A stretch of 64,000 nucleotides of DNA from Enteractinococcus helveticum (GCF_001657475.1 NZ_LXEY01000019.1:62001-126000), one strand, 5' to 3'. Counted from the stretch's first letter, positions 27,123 to 35,809 are shown. Notes: generated by a model not told the origin, from the sequence alone. Numbers and translations are program-made.

Positions 27123-27667
27123 TTAATCCCACGTGGCAACTGGTGTTCCCAGTATCGCCTCATCGACCTCGATTCCCAGTCCTGGTGTGGTCCCGGGAAG
27201 GACGCCGCCGTCGACGAAAGTCGCGTCCACCGTTGCCGTTTTGATCGTGACCATGTCCTCACAATTGAGCACGCACCGTAGCAGTTGGTCAGGCACGGTA
27301 GCCCCCAGCTGGAGTATTCCGGAAAAAGCAATCGACGATCCGACGGTGTCTTGGACGCTGACCGTCATGCCGGCGGCCCGGGCGATGTCTCGTTGACGCC
27401 GCCCGGGTGTGAGCCCTCCGGCCTTGGAGATTTTCAAGCCGATGCCATCTGCTGTGCCCATGGCTCCGGCTGTGAAAACATCGGCCTCGGATTGAGCGAG
27501 TTCGTCCAAAATGATCGGATACGGGCTGATTGCCCGTACTGCCTGTGTTTGGAGCCAGGTGCTGCAGGGCGCTTCTAAAACAAAGTCCAGACCGTTTGGG
27601 AGCGAGGCGAAGAGACGTTTTGCTGTCTCTGGGATCAAGCCACCGTTGGCATCTACCAGGTAGAATT
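27123..27667 (-). pseudogene. Enolase-superfamily enzyme, C-terminal fragment
   Basis: The frame from about 27667 to 27123 encodes only the C-terminal half of a mandelate racemase/muconate cycloisomerase-type enzyme. The first visible residues (GEFYLVDANGG) contain the first metal-ligand Asp of the barrel; KISKAGGLTPGRRQRDIARA carries the C-terminal catalytic Lys region of proline-betaine epimerase or hydroxyproline dehydratase-like members. The N-terminal capping domain and first catalytic Lys are absent. The break joins directly to the TauE-like remnant at 27672, so both were cut by one deletion. Confidence 0.8.
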
Positions 27668-27671
27668 CGCC

Positions 27672-27875
27672 GTGTGGCCGATCGCAGCCTTTGCTGTGAG
27701 TCTACAACCCATCTGGGCGATGTGGAGTACCGCGGTCTTGATCAGTCGCTCCAGGATGATGGGTTTCACCCTGCTCGCGCTGGAATGGTGGATGTGAGGC
27801 TTTGCGATGGGTATCGCGCTGGCCATGACCAGGGTAGTACTGTCCGCAGTGACCGGCACTGCCCAACTGGTATAA
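27672..27875 (+). pseudogene. TauE/SafE transporter remnant
   Basis: This stretch reads VWPIAAFAVSLQPIWAMW and continues to AVTGTAQLV-stop, closely matching the C-terminal third of the intact TauE/SafE protein at 22561-23298 (WPVASFAASLQPMW to SVVTGISQLV). TGA at 27795-27797 replaces the second Trp of a WWMW motif, and about 17 to 20 codons are deleted afterwards, while the reading frame is kept. It is the decayed end of a second homologue, not a functional gene. Confidence 0.8.
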
Positions 27876-27879
27876 CCGC

Positions 27880-28812
27880 TTAAGCTGCAACCGCCCGGAG
27901 CTGCTCAATACTGGCTATCAGACGCCCACGCAGCGCCTGCGAGCGTTCAACAAACCCGCGTTGAGCCTGCACATAGGTGGCTTTGCCTTCTGGGGTTTCA
28001 ATACGGATCGGCTCAAATCCCCAATCCGCCAGATCGTAGGGTGAAGCTTGCATATCGACGACGCGAATATCCCAAGCCAACTCGAAACAATCGGCCAGCA
28101 GGGACGAACTGATCGCCGGTAACAGTTTCGAAGCCCACTTATACAGGTCCATATTGGCGTGCAAACACCCGGGCTGTTCGAATTCGACCATCGTGTCGCG
28201 AGTGGGTTGCAGATGATTCATCTGGCGGGCCTCGGGCGCATAGAACCGAAACGCGTCAAAATGTGAACACGAAATCTTGTGGGATTCTACGACGTCGTCC
28301 GTACCTTGTGCGCCCAGCCTAAGTGGCACTGACGCATGTCGGATGCCGTGCACTTCTGAGCGATATGCCATGGCCCATTCGTGCAAACCAAAACAGCTCA
28401 ATTTGGCATCGCGCGACGCGGTGGCGGATAACAACCGCTCCACGAATGCCAACATTTTGGCCCGCTGGCGTCCAAATTCGGTCACATCAACCGTCCATCC
28501 GCCGTGCGGTAACCCGGCCACAGCATCGGGGCTGACCGCACGGTAAAACTTGGTGCCCGCGTGCGGAGCAGGCCTATCGGCGCTCGGGTTGGCAATGATG
28601 CCGCCAGCTCCCGGATGCCAGCGTTTGAGCGCACCGGCTGAGAGATAGTAGTACGAGAACAAAAAATCATAGACCGGGTGCCGCACACCTTGTTTGTGCA
28701 ACTGGAGCAGCGGATCTGTATACGCGCCGATGCGTTGTTTGTGGTCATGCGCCAATGATTGCCACTCCTCGGCGGAAAATACAACGGTTGTATTCATGTC
28801 TGTCGGTTGCAC
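27880..28812 (-). CDS. Conserved actinobacterial protein (often labelled 3-methyladenine DNA glycosylase)
   Basis: A 310-residue soluble protein of a family common in actinobacteria, with the conserved block HPVYDFLFSYYYLSAGALKRWHPG near residue 45 and FGLHEWAMAYR near 145. Databases often name it 3-methyladenine glycosylase, but I see no helix-hairpin-helix or other glycosylase motif, so that name is doubtful. The likely start is GTG 28812, only 6 bases after a -10-like TACACT (28819-28824, minus strand), implying a leaderless mRNA; ATG 28797 is the alternative. Its stop lies close to the TauE remnant. Confidence 0.75.
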   Translation of the reverse strand: MQPTDMNTTVVFSAEEWQSLAHDHKQRIGAYTDPLLQLHKQGVRHPVYDFLFSYYYLSAGALKRWHPGAGGIIANPSADRPAPHAGTKFYRAVSPDAVAGLPHGGWTVDVTEFGRQRAKMLAFVERLLSATASRDAKLSCFGLHEWAMAYRSEVHGIRHASVPLRLGAQGTDDVVESHKISCSHFDAFRFYAPEARQMNHLQPTRDTMVEFEQPGCLHANMDLYKWASKLLPAISSSLLADCFELAWDIRVVDMQASPYDLADWGFEPIRIETPEGKATYVQAQRGFVERSQALRGRLIASIEQLRAVAA

Positions 28813-29114
28813 GGTTCTAGTGTAGAAGCCTTACCGCCGGCGACGCCAACATTGCCCGAAAACCTTGCGTGATGCCCTCAACATGGCCCACCGGCTAAGG
28901 AGTCGAGAAGAGTATTTCACACCGAATGCCGCCGCACATCGTGCATTCCGCCAAGCCCCGATGGACGGAGCCTAGAGCTCATCCACTTGGGCAACCAAAT
29001 ATGCGGGGACCAACCCGGGCCTTAAACGGTGATCGGAGCAACGAAACACCAGCGGGTAGTCATGCGTGTCGAGTAGTGCAGGTTGGCAAGGCGAGGACCA
29101 GGAGGACAGCTGGT
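28813..29114. other. Intergenic region, leaderless promoter and unassigned sequence
   Basis: About 300 bases. The only recognisable signal is TACACT on the minus strand (28819-28824) for the upstream gene. The rest, including a 67-codon frame at 28926, shows no ribosome site or protein-like composition. Confidence 0.4.
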
Positions 29115-30002
29115 TTAGCCCAGTCCTAGAAACTCCTTGATTGCCGGCATTTCTCGGCGCGCTTGAGCCAGCCCGCGTTCATGGGCCGCGTTGAGTTTGG
29201 CCACGTTGCGTTCACCATTGGCTACCGGCATGACCTCAGGAATAAATAGGTACGCTTTGCCCTGACGCTGGAGTTCGAACAGCTTCTCCCGGGTCTGGTT
29301 ATAGCGCCACCAGCGCGTCAATAAGGCATCCGCAACAGCCGGGTACTTGCGGAAATACGTGCGATAGAAAGTCGGAAACTTCTCGGGCTGTTTCCGATAG
29401 TCGCGCTCGCGGGTGAGCACAATCAAGAACCGCTCATATCCCTGTCTTTCAGCAACCGTGATCGGTACGCCACCGTCGGTTCCCAGTGCACCGTCAACAT
29501 ACGTTCGGCCATGGATCTCGACCGGAGGCATGACAATGGGCATCGTCGATGAGGCACGCACTCTGCGCATCAAATCCGGCAGCTGGGGCACATCATCCCG
29601 ACCCCACCAAACAGTGTCCCCGGTTTCGACGTCGAAACCGCCAATACGAAAATCAGCCGGGTTGTCCTGGAACCCGGCCCAATCGTATTCCAACGGCATG
29701 CCGGGCAGGCCGGCTCGTTCGTAAATATACTCGGCATGGAACAGGCCCTTGCCGCGCATAAATGTACGCCAGTCACCAAAATTTGGGTCAGCGGCAAAAT
29801 CGGTGAAGGAGGTGCGCGCTCGCGGTCCGTCGCCGGAAAGATAATTGGCGGTATTGGATGCTCCAGCTGAAATCCCGGCGACAAATGGGGCCCGGATCCC
29901 TTCTTCCAGCAGTGCGACCACCATGCCAGAGGTGTAGGAGGCTCGCATCCCGCCCCCTTCAAAGAGCAACGCAGTGTCATTCAACAGATTGGTGTGGGCC
30001 AT
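29115..30002 (-). CDS. Patatin-like phospholipase
   Basis: A 295-residue patatin-family acyl hydrolase. The oxyanion motif EGGGMRASYTSG lies at 15-26, the nucleophile elbow GISAGAS around 43-49, and the Asp of the catalytic dyad in VDGALGTDGG. This layout matches bacterial DUF6363-type patatins related to E. coli YjjU. ATG 30002 is the only good start. It probably acts on lipids in the cytosol or at the inner membrane face; no partner gene is adjacent. Confidence 0.9.
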   Translation of the reverse strand: MAHTNLLNDTALLFEGGGMRASYTSGMVVALLEEGIRAPFVAGISAGASNTANYLSGDGPRARTSFTDFAADPNFGDWRTFMRGKGLFHAEYIYERAGLPGMPLEYDWAGFQDNPADFRIGGFDVETGDTVWWGRDDVPQLPDLMRRVRASSTMPIVMPPVEIHGRTYVDGALGTDGGVPITVAERQGYERFLIVLTRERDYRKQPEKFPTFYRTYFRKYPAVADALLTRWWRYNQTREKLFELQRQGKAYLFIPEVMPVANGERNVAKLNAAHERGLAQARREMPAIKEFLGLG

Positions 30003-30346
30003 ACTTTCAGCTTAGAACACCTCTGAACTCAAATACTGCTGCAAGTATTACCGTGAGAGGTAGCGCGACAAAACGACTGAGATAAGGGAGGCCACGCCCA
30101 CCGCGACTCGAGGATGGGGACGTCCCGGCAATGGAAATACGATGGCTTGAAGCGTTCATTGCTGTGGCTGAAGAACTACCCTTCGGTAACGCAGCGATAG
30201 GTATCCACAATTCGAATTGATCCTAGTTGGTCGGATGATGACCCAAGATGCGGTTGCTCGGCTGGAAGCTGGCACCTGGATTGAGCCTTTGTTGGTCTAC
30301 CTACAGACTCGACACGGACAGAAATGCAGCCGACACCGTCCCGTGC
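30003..30346. other. Intergenic region with decayed regulator sequence
   Basis: 344 bases between patatin and malate dehydrogenase. It contains the LysR N-terminal fragment listed separately (30131-30220), then coding-like sequence (MMTQDAVARLEAG) that I cannot assign. Nothing here appears functional. Confidence 0.45.
30131..30220 (+). pseudogene. LysR regulator, N-terminal fragment
   Basis: Twenty-nine codons reading MEIRWLEAFIAVAEELPFGN and then diverging to an early stop. The opening is the classic LysR-family N-terminus (first helix and start of the helix-turn-helix). The recognition helix and effector domain are missing, so this is a remnant. Confidence 0.7.
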
Positions 30347-31327
30347 CTAGATGAGGCCTAATTCTGTGACCATGTCGCGCTCCTGGACAAGCTCAGCAGC
30401 GGTTGCATCCATCTTGGCGCGACTGAAATCGTTAATTTCCAGCCCCTGGACGATCTCCCAGTTGCCATGCTTGGTCGTGACCGGAAACGAATACATGAGA
30501 CCCTCGGCAATGCCATAAGAGCCGTCAGACACCACGGCCATTGACGCCCAATCGTCGTCCGGGGTGCCAGACAACCAATCACGAGCAGCATCAATCGTGG
30601 CAGAAGCAGCCGATGCGGCCGATGACGAACCTCGAGCCTCGATAATCGCTGACCCACGGTGGGCCACCGTCGGAATGAAATACTGCTCAATCCATTGCTG
30701 GTCGTTGACAACTTCGGCGGCATGACGACCGGCAATTTCCGCGTGGAAAATATCCGGGTATTGGGTGGCGGAATGATTACCCCAAATTGTCATCTTGCGA
30801 ATATCGCTCACCCGAGAACCTGTCTTAGTCGCCAACTGGCTCACCGCCCGATTATGATCCAATCGCGTCAGTGCACTAAACCGCTCAGCCGGAATGTCTG
30901 GGGCATTTCGCATAGCAATCAACGCATTGGTGTTGGCCGGGTTGCCCGTCACGCCGATCCGCACATCATCGGCAGCTACCGCGTTGAGCGCTTTGCCCTG
31001 TGCAGTAAAGATCGCCCCGTTGGCATCGAGTAAATCCTTACGCTCCATATCCTTCGTCCGCGGACGAGCACCTACTAACAGCGCCAGGTTGACGCCGTCG
31101 AAGATCTGGTCCGCGTTGGTGCCCATCTGGATCGAATCCAGTAACGGAAACGCACAATCATCTAATTCCATGGCCACGCCTTCAAGCGCGTTGATTGCCG
31201 AAGGAATCTCTAACAGCCGCAATTCGACGCATGTTTCAGGGCCAAACAGGGCGCCGGCTGCGATACGGAATAATAAACTATAACCAATTTGTCCTGCGGC
31301 TCCAGTCACCGCAACTTTCATTGCCAT
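30347..31327 (-). CDS. mdh: Malate dehydrogenase
   Basis: NAD-dependent malate dehydrogenase of 326 residues, TCA cycle, cytosolic. The Rossmann motif is [19 protein letters not shown]. The substrate arginines lie in [15 protein letters not shown] and the catalytic His in [12 protein letters not shown]. Both ATG 31327 and ATG 31321 are possible; AAAGGAGC is 5 or 11 bases upstream respectively. Single gene with an intact reading frame among decayed neighbours. Confidence 0.95.
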   Translation of the reverse strand: MAMKVAVTGAAGQIGYSLLFRIAAGALFGPETCVELRLLEIPSAINALEGVAMELDDCAFPLLDSIQMGTNADQIFDGVNLALLVGARPRTKDMERKDLLDANGAIFTAQGKALNAVAADDVRIGVTGNPANTNALIAMRNAPDIPAERFSALTRLDHNRAVSQLATKTGSRVSDIRKMTIWGNHSATQYPDIFHAEIAGRHAAEVVNDQQWIEQYFIPTVAHRGSAIIEARGSSSAASAASATIDAARDWLSGTPDDDWASMAVVSDGSYGIAEGLMYSFPVTTKHGNWEIVQGLEINDFSRAKMDATAAELVQERDMVTELGLI

Positions 31328-31565
31328 ATGAGCTCCTTTAAACCACGAATTGTTGTGCTCATACGCTCATCTTTACACACCCGCCAACAGAAGGGCAGGG
31401 CTTTAGCCGCGACGCCATCGATCAGCATCCCCGCTGGGTGTGCTGATATTATCGGCGGCGGTAGCCTGAATGCACGTTCTGGATGCTTCAATCGTGCATC
31501 AGTCGGTTGCGGTCGCGGTTTGCTGTTTCCTCGCATATGCCCGGGCCGTGGCAGAGCGTAGAAAA

Positions 31566-32115
31566 CCGTGTGCCCGCCCCGCAGTTCAGCCCCGACGTGT
31601 GGATCCTGGGTTCCTCGCCGTACTCCGCGCAGCTGGCAGCCAAGCTCGGCTGGCCGTATGCTTTCGCGCTACAGTTCGGGGACGCCGATGTTATCACTGC
31701 GCTGCGTATGTATCGCGAGAACTTCCAGCCCTCAGAGTACTTAGCCGAACCCTACACACTGGTGAGCATCGGGGTCGTTGCTCACGACGACGCCCAGGAG
31801 GCCTACCGCCAGGCGTTGACCGCGGCGATGGCCATGCTGCGCATGTTCAAGCGCGAATCCTACAGCCTGTTGCCACCCGAGGAGGTGGAAAACTACGTGA
31901 GTTCGCTCAATGAGCGTCAGGTACTGGAGGTGTACACTCAGCGATTTGTCAATGGAACCGGCGAAGATGTGGCCGCCTCGCTCGACCGGCTCTACGAACA
32001 AACGCAGGCAGATGAGATCATGCTGGTCACCATGGGCTCTTTAGGCGCCGTTCATGTGCGCACCATTGAACTCATTGCCCAGTACTACGGACTGCGGGCA
32101 GGAGTGGTGCACTAG
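31566..32115 (+). pseudogene. LLM flavin-dependent oxidoreductase, C-terminal fragment
   Basis: The frame carries the C-terminal half of a bacterial luciferase-like monooxygenase (PDVWILGSSPYSAQLAAKLG, then YAFALQFG and SLGAVHVRTIELIAQYYGL). The N-terminal half of the barrel, about 130 to 150 residues with the flavin and substrate residues, is missing, and sequence before 31566 does not resemble it. An open frame reaches back to 31483 but lacks a ribosome site. Two intact luciferase-like genes elsewhere in the window show the normal 330 to 370 length. Confidence 0.75.
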
Positions 32116-32414
32116 TCATCCAGCTCGTCCAGTGTCAGCACACCGCGAGCGTGCGGAATGCCCAGGATGTCGTCGGGCCCGTCGGACTGATGTCGATTGA
32201 ACAACCAGCCCGAAGGGCAAAATCCTGTCACGGCCATCGCTACGGCAGCTAACGCAATACCACCGGTGATGACGCCCATAAAAATTGAATCAACAAACAG
32301 TGCGGCGCTAAAAGCCAGCATGACGACGGCGATGATCGCATACGTGATTCGCTCACCACGCCCTGCGTGGCACGCGGCTACAAAGCTCCGAGGGCGTCCT
32401 GTTTCAGAAGTCAT
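32112..32414 (-). CDS. DUF2892 (YgaP-like) small membrane protein
   Basis: A 100-residue protein from ATG 32414 with two adjacent hydrophobic helices and the family element TGFCPSGWLFNR, as in the DUF2892 membrane domain of YgaP. A frame to 32474 exists. ATG 32414 has no ribosome site but follows TACGAT by 6 bases on the minus strand, suggesting a leaderless transcript. Its end overlaps the LLM fragment by 4 bases. Function unknown. Confidence 0.7.
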   Translation of the reverse strand: MTSETGRPRSFVAACHAGRGERITYAIIAVVMLAFSAALFVDSIFMGVITGGIALAAVAMAVTGFCPSGWLFNRHQSDGPDDILGIPHARGVLTLDELDD

Positions 32415-32699
32415 ATGGCTATCGTATGTTGAACCTTCGTGGGCTGAGAGATTGTAGTGTCTTAACGGTGCCAACGGGGCGGGCTGGTTTCCCTTATGGG
32501 AAAACAGGGTGCATAAAATAACTCTACTCCCGGCGTAGTACTCTGGTGTCGTTGAGCGGTGTTATTTGTATATTCAACTAAGCGAGCTAGCGTCCTATCT
32601 AGTTCTAACAGGTTCGCGTGTGTGGAAAAGTCTAGGCTCGCGCAGTTTGGTGCGTTAGGATTAAGGATAAGCCCGCCCCCGAATGCTCAAGGAGCCACG

Positions 32700-32894
32700 A
32701 TGATTGAAGCCTGGATGTCCGCCGACGATATTGCTGAACACCTTGGAGTCACCAAGCACACCATTTACGGGTGGATCAATGACCGCTCCATGCCGGCGCA
32801 CAAGATCGGCCGTCTGTGGAAGTTCAAGGCCTCCGAAGTCGACGAATGGGTACGCACTGGTGGTGCCGCAACCGTTGAAGAAGACGAAGACTAA
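32700..32894 (+). CDS. Excisionase-family helix-turn-helix protein
   Basis: A 64-residue single-domain protein: MIEAWMSADDIAEHLGVTKH, TIYGWINDRSMPAHKIGRLW and a short acidic tail, the MerR-like HTH_17/excisionase fold. AAGGAGCC precedes ATG 32700. Proteins of this type occur with mobile elements, restriction or defence loci, and as BldC-like regulators. Here it is alone, followed by a strong terminator, so its target is unknown. Confidence 0.85.
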   Translation: MIEAWMSADDIAEHLGVTKHTIYGWINDRSMPAHKIGRLWKFKASEVDEWVRTGGAATVEEDED

Positions 32895-32910
32895 ACCGTC
32901 TTTTGAGAAC

Positions 32911-32954
32911 AAAAAAATCCTGGTTTGTGGACGAACACAAACCAGGATTTTTTT
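32911..32954. terminator. Bidirectional intrinsic terminator
   Basis: Seven A residues, ATCCTGGTTTGTG, a six-base loop, CACAAACCAGGAT and seven T residues. The stem is perfect and flanked by an A-run and a T-run, so it can stop transcripts of the HTH gene (plus) and of the convergent gene (minus). Confidence 0.9.
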
Positions 32955-32959
32955 ATCAG

Positions 32960-33511
32960 TTAGTTATCGCTCAGTGGCTGAGGAGTCGGGTTCGTCCACG
33001 GATCCTCGACCGGCTGGGACAGGCGCCATACGGCGTAGGCTGCGCCAGCAGCGGCAACCGTGATACCTAGTACCAACAGACCGCGGCCGGATTTCTTCTT
33101 TTTCTTGGACTGCTTCTTCAGCTGCTTTTCAGCATCCTTGGCCCACTGCTGGGCGGCCTTTTGCAGGCGGCGACCGGATTTCTTGTCACCGGTCACTCGG
33201 GTAATGGCGTCGTTGACGAACCCTGGAAGTTCCGCGTCCTTGATAGCCTTGGCGCTACCACCAGCAACCGGCGCCAGCTGACCGGCAGCGGCAGGAAGGT
33301 AGTCGTCTTGGACTTTGTGTTGGAAGTTTGAGGCGGCGTCACCGACTTTATGTGCGGCATCGGAAAGCGCTTTTGAGGCGGCATCAACGACCGGCGCGGC
33401 GCGATCAGCGGAATCCTGCCACACATGTTCTGCCCAGTCGCGCACGTGCTCTGCGGCTCCAGACACGGTATCTCCCAGCGTTGGTGCTTTGGACTTAGAA
33501 CGTCCCAACAT
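32960..33511 (-). CDS. Conserved helical protein with C-terminal membrane anchor
   Basis: A 183-residue protein from ATG 33511 (GGAGG just upstream). Residues 1-115 are Ala-rich amphipathic helices (apolipoprotein-like), then a strongly basic stretch with KKQSKKKKKSGR, then a single membrane helix (GLLVLGITVAAAGAAYAVWR) and a short acidic tail. Similar proteins are common in Micrococcaceae with no assigned function. A membrane-associated structural role is inferred only. Confidence 0.7.
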   Translation of the reverse strand: MLGRSKSKAPTLGDTVSGAAEHVRDWAEHVWQDSADRAAPVVDAASKALSDAAHKVGDAASNFQHKVQDDYLPAAAGQLAPVAGGSAKAIKDAELPGFVNDAITRVTGDKKSGRRLQKAAQQWAKDAEKQLKKQSKKKKKSGRGLLVLGITVAAAGAAYAVWRLSQPVEDPWTNPTPQPLSDN

Positions 33512-33662
33512 AATTACCTCCATAATAGGGATTGACTACCCCTAGGTTACGCGCTCAAGCCCTTGGTTGCCACGATCTGACGGCGATATCATCCATTTCT
33601 TTAGACAATATGAGGGAGGGGTGAGATCGGGGCCTCCGGGGTTCAAAGATTTCGTGGGTTGC

Positions 33663-33716
33663 CCAGTGAGGTCCACCCTTGTGCTTTCGGTGACACCGGA
33701 ATTGGGTGTGTACTGG
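33663..33716 (+). ncRNA. Candidate structured RNA (bridge-RNA-like) upstream of IS110 transposase
   Basis: Nested pairing: CCAGT (33663-33667) with ACTGG (33712-33716), CACCC (33674-33678) with GGGTG (33704-33708), and TTTCGGT (33685-33691) with ACCGGAA (33695-33701, one wobble). Between the paired blocks are internal loops of 6+3 and 6+2 bases. It ends 35 bases before the transposase start. IS110-group elements encode a bridge RNA with internal loops in this noncoding position; the match is by layout only. Confidence 0.35.
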
Positions 33717-33750
33717 TAGTGCCAGCATTTGACCGTTGAGAGGTCCCGAC

Positions 33751-34878
33751 ATGTTTAACTCTACATTTATTGGCTTGGATGTTCATGCCCGAACGGTGAC
33801 GGCCACGGCATTAAATACTGCTACTGGTGAGATCACCCAAGCCAGGATGACTGCCGACCCCACTGCAGTGACCGCGTGGGTGGAAGGGTTTGGGCCAGAG
33901 GTGCGAGTCACCTACGAGGCCGGGCCTAGCGGGTATGGGTTGGCCCGGCATTTGCTTGCCGGCGGTATTGATTGTGTCATCGCAGCTCCGTCGAAACTAC
34001 TGCGCGCCCCGGCAGATCATGTCAAAACTGATCGCCGCGATGCGCTGGGTTTGGCCAGAATGCTGTCGTTGGGTGAGATCACGCCGGTACGCATTCCCAC
34101 TGTGGAGCAGGAAGGATTGCGCGATGTTTCGCGGGCCCGGCACCGGGCGGTGACTGATCTGGCTCATGCTCGCCAGCGGATTAACGCGATGTTGTTGCGC
34201 CATGGCCTGCATTATGGAGACAAGGCCCGGTGGACTGGAGTGCATTATGCCTGGCTGGCTCGGCAACAACTGGAACCGCCCACCTCACAGATGGCCTTGA
34301 CCGCTGAACTGGAAACCGAAGCCTTATTGGCCGCGCATGTGCACCGTTTGGATGCCGATATCGCCGCGCTGGCCCAGGACTGCGAAGCCACCGCGGTGAT
34401 TCATGCGCTGATGTGCTTCCGAGGGATCTCGTTGACCACCGCCTTCGGGCTGGCCGTGGAGATTGGCGATTTCACCCGGTTTACCGGGGCCACCATTGGC
34501 GCGTATCTGGGGTTGGTGCCCTCGGAGCATTCCAGTGGCGGCTCCCGCAGCCAAGGCTCCATCACCAAAGCCGGTAACTCCTATGCCCGCAAACTGCTCA
34601 TCGAAGCCGCCTGGTCCCATGCCCGGCCCTATACTCGGCCCGGGGCCCGGCTGCGCAAACAACTCGACAAAGTCGATGCCGCCACCCGGATCCGGGCAAT
34701 CGAAGGCAACCAACGCCTCCACCGGGTCTGGACGAACTTTCAAGCCCGCAACAAGCGCAGCCTGAAAGCCAACACGGCAGTGGCGCGGGAACTGGCTGGA
34801 TGGTGTTGGTCAGTGGCCGCGCCCCTGCAACAAAACGCCATGACCTCGACCGCAGCGCAGGAGGCGCCAATGCGCTAG
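33751..34878 (+). CDS. IS110-family transposase
   Basis: Intact transposase of 375 residues from ATG 33751 (GAGAGGT upstream). The N-terminal RuvC-like DEDD domain starts FIGLDVHARTVTATALN and includes TYEAGPSGYGLARHL and KTDRRDALGLARML. The C-terminal Tnp_IS110 domain carries the serine region FRGISLTTAFGLAVEIGDF and GLVPSEHSSGGSRSQGSITK. No frameshift is seen, so the element may still be active. Element boundaries are not certain; noncoding flanks extend at least from about 33600 and to about 35190. Confidence 0.92.
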   Translation: MFNSTFIGLDVHARTVTATALNTATGEITQARMTADPTAVTAWVEGFGPEVRVTYEAGPSGYGLARHLLAGGIDCVIAAPSKLLRAPADHVKTDRRDALGLARMLSLGEITPVRIPTVEQEGLRDVSRARHRAVTDLAHARQRINAMLLRHGLHYGDKARWTGVHYAWLARQQLEPPTSQMALTAELETEALLAAHVHRLDADIAALAQDCEATAVIHALMCFRGISLTTAFGLAVEIGDFTRFTGATIGAYLGLVPSEHSSGGSRSQGSITKAGNSYARKLLIEAAWSHARPYTRPGARLRKQLDKVDAATRIRAIEGNQRLHRVWTNFQARNKRSLKANTAVARELAGWCWSVAAPLQQNAMTSTAAQEAPMR

Positions 34879-35263
34879 ACCCTATCAAACCTGCCTGCGG
34901 GCAGGAGTGGACGAGCCGAGGCAGCATCAGGAGCTGACCCGAGAGCAGCCTATGAGCAACCCGAACACCTGTTCAGGTCACGCTCGATTTTAGACCACGG
35001 GATGCTCCGGTTCGAATAATCGTCATGAGGTACCCAACCCTCGAATATCAGGCTGACCATGCTAGTCGACACGACGCGCCAGCTCGTCCACCCCTGCCAG
35101 CAGGAGCACCACTGCAGACCCCGGACCACACCGCACTAATCCGGGAAAATTTCATAGTGCCCCTTGACAAATAAACCCACATATCAGGCTGCGCGCGTAG
35201 CATTTCGAACTCGCGTTGACTCAAGACTGGGTGAACGCAGTCAATGATGGAAGAATAGCGCTC
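34879..35263. other. IS110 3-prime flank and ppiA upstream region
   Basis: 385 bases without a gene. Early on, CTGCC and GGCAG form a small hairpin near 34893. The 11-mer ATATCAGGCTG occurs twice (35045-35055, 35181-35191). A TTGACA (35164-35169) without a matching -10 may be an element-end promoter half. The right boundary of the IS110 element is probably within this region. The last 40 bases lead into ppiA. Confidence 0.4.
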
Positions 35264-35794
35264 ATGAGTATTGCTACACATAAAGCTGTCATCAAAACCA
35301 ACCGCGGCGACGTCGTCGTCGAACTGTTCGGTAACCACGCCCCCAAGACCGTGGAAAACTTCGTTGGCCTGGCCACCGGCACCAAAGATTGGACCGACCC
35401 GGCCACCGGTGAGGCGAAGTCCGGTGTCCCACTGTACGACGACACCATTTTCCACCGCATCATCTCAGACTTCATGATCCAGGGCGGAGACCCACTGGGC
35501 CGCGGCATCGGCGGACCGGGCTACCAGTTCGAAGATGAATTCCACCCAGAACTGGACTTCAACGAACCATATAAACTGGCCATGGCAAACGCTGGCCCAG
35601 GCACCAACGGTTCCCAGTTCTTCATCACCTCGGTTGCCACCCCATGGTTGCAGAACCGCCACACCATCTTCGGTGAAGTCACCGACGCCGACTCACAGAA
35701 GATTGTTGACGAACTGAATAATGTCCCAACCGGTCCACAGGACCGCCCGGTCAACGATGTGATCATCGAGACCATCGAAATCACCGAACTCTAA
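35264..35794 (+). CDS. ppiA: Peptidyl-prolyl cis-trans isomerase (cyclophilin)
   Basis: Cytosolic cyclophilin of 176 residues. Landmarks include FHRIISDFMIQGGDPLGRG (catalytic Arg region), GPGTNGSQFFITSVATPWL and HTIFGEV. ATG 35264 is used; its ribosome site (GGAAGA) is modest. The ppiA-rhomboid-crgA order is typical of the region near the actinobacterial replication origin. It is 15 bases before the rhomboid gene, probably co-transcribed. Confidence 0.94.
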   Translation: MSIATHKAVIKTNRGDVVVELFGNHAPKTVENFVGLATGTKDWTDPATGEAKSGVPLYDDTIFHRIISDFMIQGGDPLGRGIGGPGYQFEDEFHPELDFNEPYKLAMANAGPGTNGSQFFITSVATPWLQNRHTIFGEVTDADSQKIVDELNNVPTGPQDRPVNDVIIETIEITEL

Positions 35795-35809
35795 GGAATA
35801 CCCTCGTCT

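Noticed and set aside
28926-29129. 67-codon frame as a small gene
   Set aside because: No ribosome site, Arg/His-rich random composition and overlap with the patatin gene end.
32488-32503. TTTCCC-TTAT-GGGAAA palindrome as an operator
   Set aside because: A short six-base-arm palindrome about 75 bases from the nearest start is too common to support a call.
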